Shown here: in pieces, positions 61,620 through 64,000 of the stretch
How positions within the stretch are numbered: position 1 is the stretch's first letter
Layout of the letters: each line of letters opens with the position of its first letter
DNA from: Desulforamulus ferrireducens
GTDB lineage: Bacteria > Bacillota > Desulfotomaculia > Desulfotomaculales > Desulfotomaculaceae
Assembly: GCF_002005145.1 (NCBI RefSeq)
Contig: NZ_CP019698.1
Coordinates: 2,170,001 to 2,234,000, forward strand
Direction: 5' to 3'
Length of the DNA: 64,000 bases
Program-made: the position numbers and the translations under genes
The notes under the pieces: generated by a model
Database searches by the model: none
The model's input: only the letters and a program-made list of their open reading frames with translations
Told to the model about the DNA's origin: nothing

Positions 61620-61842
61620 TATGAACACCCTCTGATCCTAAATGTATTTACAAACTTTAGCATTATTTTACATGAAAATACGGTTTAAAGAAAGACAACT
61701 GAACTTAGTTGTTTGGTACAAAACAAATAAGCCTCACCCGAAGGCAAGGCACAATCTACATTTGTTGTTTGAAAAATATGCTATTATTTACTCAGAGAGA
61801 GTATATGTCAGATGCTATTTCTTTCCTGAGAGGTGATAACCT

Positions 61843-62016
61843 TTGGAAAAATTCCTCTTCTTCGCCTTTCTTGTACTGTCGATTAATGCCTTTACCATCA
61901 TCCCAACCCTCTGTTTTGATGGTATTTTCGACTGGCGGCGGATCAGAAAAGTGTGGTTCCGGGTCAATCTTATTTTGGTGAGTTTTATTTTGTTGACAAA
62001 TTACATTTTGTCATGA
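61843..62016 (+). CDS. Small membrane protein of 57 residues
   Basis: TTG 61843 is preceded by GAGAGGTG. The product begins MEKFLFFAFLVLSINAFTII, has a basic loop (FDGIFDWRRIRKVWF) and a second hydrophobic helix (RVNLILVSFILLTNYILS): two membrane segments. It converges with the hydrolase gene downstream. No family recognised; it could also be chance, but RBS and composition favour a gene. Confidence 0.5.
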   Translation: MEKFLFFAFLVLSINAFTIIPTLCFDGIFDWRRIRKVWFRVNLILVSFILLTNYILS

Positions 62017-62038
62017 AATAGCGATATCGGCCACTCTA

Positions 62039-62851
62039 TTAACCAACAAATAATGCCAATTCCCTATTGAATTTATCCTTCTCATCATAGAATAAGCCGT
62101 GGCCGCTGTATTCAAAGGGTATAAGTATAGAGTTTTTAATTCCTTCTTTTTGTACCTCAGCCAGTGGGAAAGGGACAACCTGATCATGAATACCGTGCAT
62201 AATTAAAGTGGGAACATTTATTCTACCAAGATCAGAAAATAGCCCCTCTTCGCCTAACCAAGTATTAGCTACAGCAGCGGTGGACCAACCGGCTGCCTGT
62301 AGCCCTAATTGAAAGAACCATTCTGCAAAGGGCTGCGTTACATACTGGAAGAAAAACATATCCCCAAACTCCCGCAACATTTTCGGTCGATCGTCATATG
62401 TCCCTCTAATGATGCTAAGTACAACTTCTTTGTCTAAGCCGTAAGGGAAATAGGGGCGTTTGATGAGACTGGGAGCTGCTGCGGCAAAGAGAGCTAATTT
62501 AGCTACCCCATAGCCTTTATGACGAGCCATATAGCGTATGGCTACCGCCCCACCGGTGGAGTGTCCGCCGAGAGTGATATTCTGTAGCTTCAGCGCCTCA
62601 ACAACACTTCTTACATCATCCGCTAAACGATCGTAACTGTAACCGGTCCAAGGCTTATCAGAATTACCAAATCCCCGCATATCCATGCCAATACATCTAT
62701 AACCTAATTGGGGAAGCTGGTTAAATTGATATTCAAACATTTTATGATTTGCCGGCCAACCGTGTAAAAAAAAGATCGTCTTACCACCAGTGGGGTTAAT
62801 ATCTTCCACATAAACATTTACCCCTGGTTCCACGTTAATATAGTATCCCAT
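62039..62851 (-). CDS. Alpha/beta hydrolase (haloperoxidase/esterase-like)
   Basis: 270-residue alpha/beta hydrolase. Oxyanion region TIFFLHGWPANHKMFEYQF, nucleophile elbow ITLGGHSTGGAVAIRYMA (G-H-S-T-G-G), acid in LIMHGIHDQVVPFPLAEV and His in FEYSGHGLFYDEKDKFN. MRGFGNSDKPWTGYSYDRLADDV is the pattern of non-haem chloroperoxidase-like esterases. Cytoplasmic, substrate unknown. RBS GGGAGG before ATG 62851. Confidence 0.88.
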   Translation of the reverse strand: MGYYINVEPGVNVYVEDINPTGGKTIFFLHGWPANHKMFEYQFNQLPQLGYRCIGMDMRGFGNSDKPWTGYSYDRLADDVRSVVEALKLQNITLGGHSTGGAVAIRYMARHKGYGVAKLALFAAAAPSLIKRPYFPYGLDKEVVLSIIRGTYDDRPKMLREFGDMFFFQYVTQPFAEWFFQLGLQAAGWSTAAVANTWLGEEGLFSDLGRINVPTLIMHGIHDQVVPFPLAEVQKEGIKNSILIPFEYSGHGLFYDEKDKFNRELALFVG

Positions 62852-63067
62852 CTAGATTCCTCCCTAACCATTTATTGGTAATATATTATTTTTTTGTAAG
62901 AAATTGTGTGCTTACGGCTAGGGAAAGAAGACACGCTAAAAAAGGTTAGAAACGTTCAAAGAGTATATTTTTCTCTATCCCAACCCAGGAAACTCACGGT
63001 TTAACAGTAACCTATAGCAATACCAATCCATATTATGGGACCAAACAATACAAGGAGGTCTCTTAAT

Positions 63068-63412
63068 ATGGGATTCGGATTTCGTCCAGGGGGACAAAGA
63101 CCGCCGATTAAAACTCATGTGCATAATTATCGTACACTAACCAGTTTCGATGTCTGGCATACCCACGGTATGGCAGGTGTTACCAGCCCAACCATTAATC
63201 CTGGACCACGACATGTTCATAGTATGGAAGGAAAAACTACCCTAGTTAATGGCCACGTTCATAGTTACAAAAATATAACCGGCCCGGCTATCCCAACCAG
63301 ACCAGGTTTTCATATTCACAGGTATTACGGTACAGTAGCTATCGCCGGCCGTCTCCCCCACATCCATAGATATATGGGTTTTACTTCCGAAGCTCCGGAT
63401 GATAATTCTTAA
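63068..63412 (+). CDS. YmaF-like His-rich repeat protein
   Basis: 114 residues from ATG 63068 (MGFGFRPGGQRPPIKTHVHN), which has a perfect AAGGAGG. The protein is built of repeats with H-x-H-x-Y/S spacing: KTHVHNYRT, WHTHGMAG, RHVHSMEG, GHVHSYKN, FHIHRYYG, PHIHRYMG. This matches the YmaF family of small Bacillus/Clostridium proteins with tandem beta hairpins. The histidines could bind metal. Function unknown; sporulation or surface roles have been suggested only by occurrence. Confidence 0.8.
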   Translation: MGFGFRPGGQRPPIKTHVHNYRTLTSFDVWHTHGMAGVTSPTINPGPRHVHSMEGKTTLVNGHVHSYKNITGPAIPTRPGFHIHRYYGTVAIAGRLPHIHRYMGFTSEAPDDNS

Positions 63413-63588
63413 CAAGCTATAACTACTGATATTGTCATGACATGAAAATTACCACGAAAAAATAGCTGTTATGAAATAATGTTAATATATCAGAAGGCTT
63501 GACATAAGATATTGGTAACTAACACCTTTTGCTTTTAATTCTGCATAAAAACTGCTGAGAAATCTCACTCTATCATCGAGGTGATTAA

Positions 63589-63723
63589 ATGTCTAAGAGC
63601 AATAACCCCAAGGAGTTAGTTATCCCCAAGTCTGACACCCAAGCTGGACCTGGCTTGCTTAACTTAGAAGAGGCGGTAAGGGAAGAAACTGATCCCCTTG
63701 CTTCATTTAATGAGGCGGATTAG
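63589..63723 (+). CDS. Small acidic protein of 44 residues, unknown
   Basis: ATG 63589 with GAGGTG upstream. The product begins MSKSNNPKELVIPKSDTQAG, continues PGLLNLEEAVREETDPLASFNEAD. Polar and acidic, disordered in appearance. It lies 53 bases before the next gene on the same strand and may share its transcript. Family not recognised; short proteins of this composition occur near spore-coat genes. Confidence 0.55.
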   Translation: MSKSNNPKELVIPKSDTQAGPGLLNLEEAVREETDPLASFNEAD

Positions 63724-63776
63724 TATTTAGCGCTGCAAGTTTTGACTAAACTACTTTTATATGCGAGGTGTGTTCC

Positions 63777-64000
63777 ATGACGGAACCAATAACAGCTCTT
63801 TTTGCTTCAGTAAACCAGGCCAGTCAGGCATATAAGGAGCTAAAGGAAGCCGGCTTTACCGGGCTCACATCCAATATTGACGATTTTAATGAATCCATCC
63901 ATCCAGACAATAGCGGCGGTACTTTATCTGATTTAGAGTATAAATACAACGTTAGTTTTAATGAACCCACAACACAGGAACAATTTGATCAAGCAGTATC
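63777..64000 (+). CDS. Unknown protein, 3' end outside window
   Basis: ATG 63777 with GAGGTGTG upstream. The visible 74 codons begin MTEPITALFASVNQASQAYK, continue ELKEAGFTGLTSNIDDFNES and reach the window edge in frame. The opening (alpha/beta with A-x-Y-K-E-L-K-E-A-G-F) resembles general-stress-protein 17M/DUF-type domains, where a short repeat reports helix then strand, but the visible part is too short to assign. Confidence 0.55.
   Translation, partial: MTEPITALFASVNQASQAYKELKEAGFTGLTSNIDDFNESIHPDNSGGTLSDLEYKYNVSFNEPTTQEQFDQAV

Overview
The window looks like a chromosomal segment of a Gram-positive, anaerobic, spore-former-type Firmicute of the Desulfotomaculum/Desulforamulus (Peptococcaceae) kind. 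This rests on gene content: [FeFe]-hydrogenase maturases HydE/F/G, the siroheme-dependent (Ahb) haem pathway typical of sulfate reducers, a selenocysteine tRNA, GatCAB, DegS/DegU-type signalling, strong AGGAGG ribosome binding sites and several riboswitches. The species assignment is inference; no rRNA is present.

Layout. 0-1.5 kb: a DegS/DegU two-component pair (the kinase is cut by the window edge). 1.5-8.4 kb: a membrane phosphodiesterase-like protein that seems to have lost metal ligands, tRNA-Pro, gatCAB and a Cache-HAMP-PAS-GGDEF diguanylate cyclase. 8.6-12.35 kb: a chemoreceptor gene with a frameshift, whose c-di-GMP-I riboswitch has been split from it by an IS1182-type element inserted in the riboswitch terminator. 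12.4-18.2 kb: two small related proteins, ilvE and a large hybrid sensor kinase. 18.4-19.7 kb: tRNA Glu-(43-bp tandem repeat)-Tyr-Gln and two tRNA-Leu genes. 19.7-24.2 kb: small proteins, a SIR2-like protein, an unidentified structured RNA, and a c-di-AMP module: a ydaO-type riboswitch in front of a lysine 2,3-aminomutase gene, next to a BusR-like GntR/TrkA_C regulator. 24.4-30.1 kb: an [FeFe]-hydrogenase maturation operon (TM1266-type protein, aspartase, HydF, HydE, HydG) behind a promoter, a structured leader and an intrinsic terminator that together look like an attenuator. 30.2-31.3 kb: cheW and two small genes. 31.4-42.4 kb: an eleven-gene operon (prenyl synthase, precorrin-2 dehydrogenase, hemA, hemC, cobA-hemD, ahbC, hemB, ahbD, ahbA, ahbB, hemL) covering almost every step from glutamyl-tRNA to haem by way of siroheme.

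43.0-56.2 kb is a genomic island. It starts inside tRNA-Sec and ends at a 50-bp copy (one mismatch) of the tRNA 3' end. Apart from an IS and an IS3-type remnant, it carries a DISARM-like antiphage operon: two uncharacterised proteins that may be a split DrmE, a NERD-nuclease/UvrD-like helicase, a DrmA helicase, a DrmB (DUF1998) protein and a separately terminated 5-cytosine methyltransferase. No DrmC phospholipase-D protein and no integrase are seen. This is the best candidate in the window for an undescribed system.

56.3-61.0 kb, just outside the island: a second c-di-GMP-I riboswitch precedes a 51-residue protein with nine cysteines. A group II intron, itself interrupted by an IS66-family element with an 8-bp target duplication, lies between that gene and its likely terminator. 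61-64 kb: an HD-domain hydrolase, a small membrane protein, an alpha/beta hydrolase, a YmaF-like His-rich protein and two short genes, the last cut by the window end.
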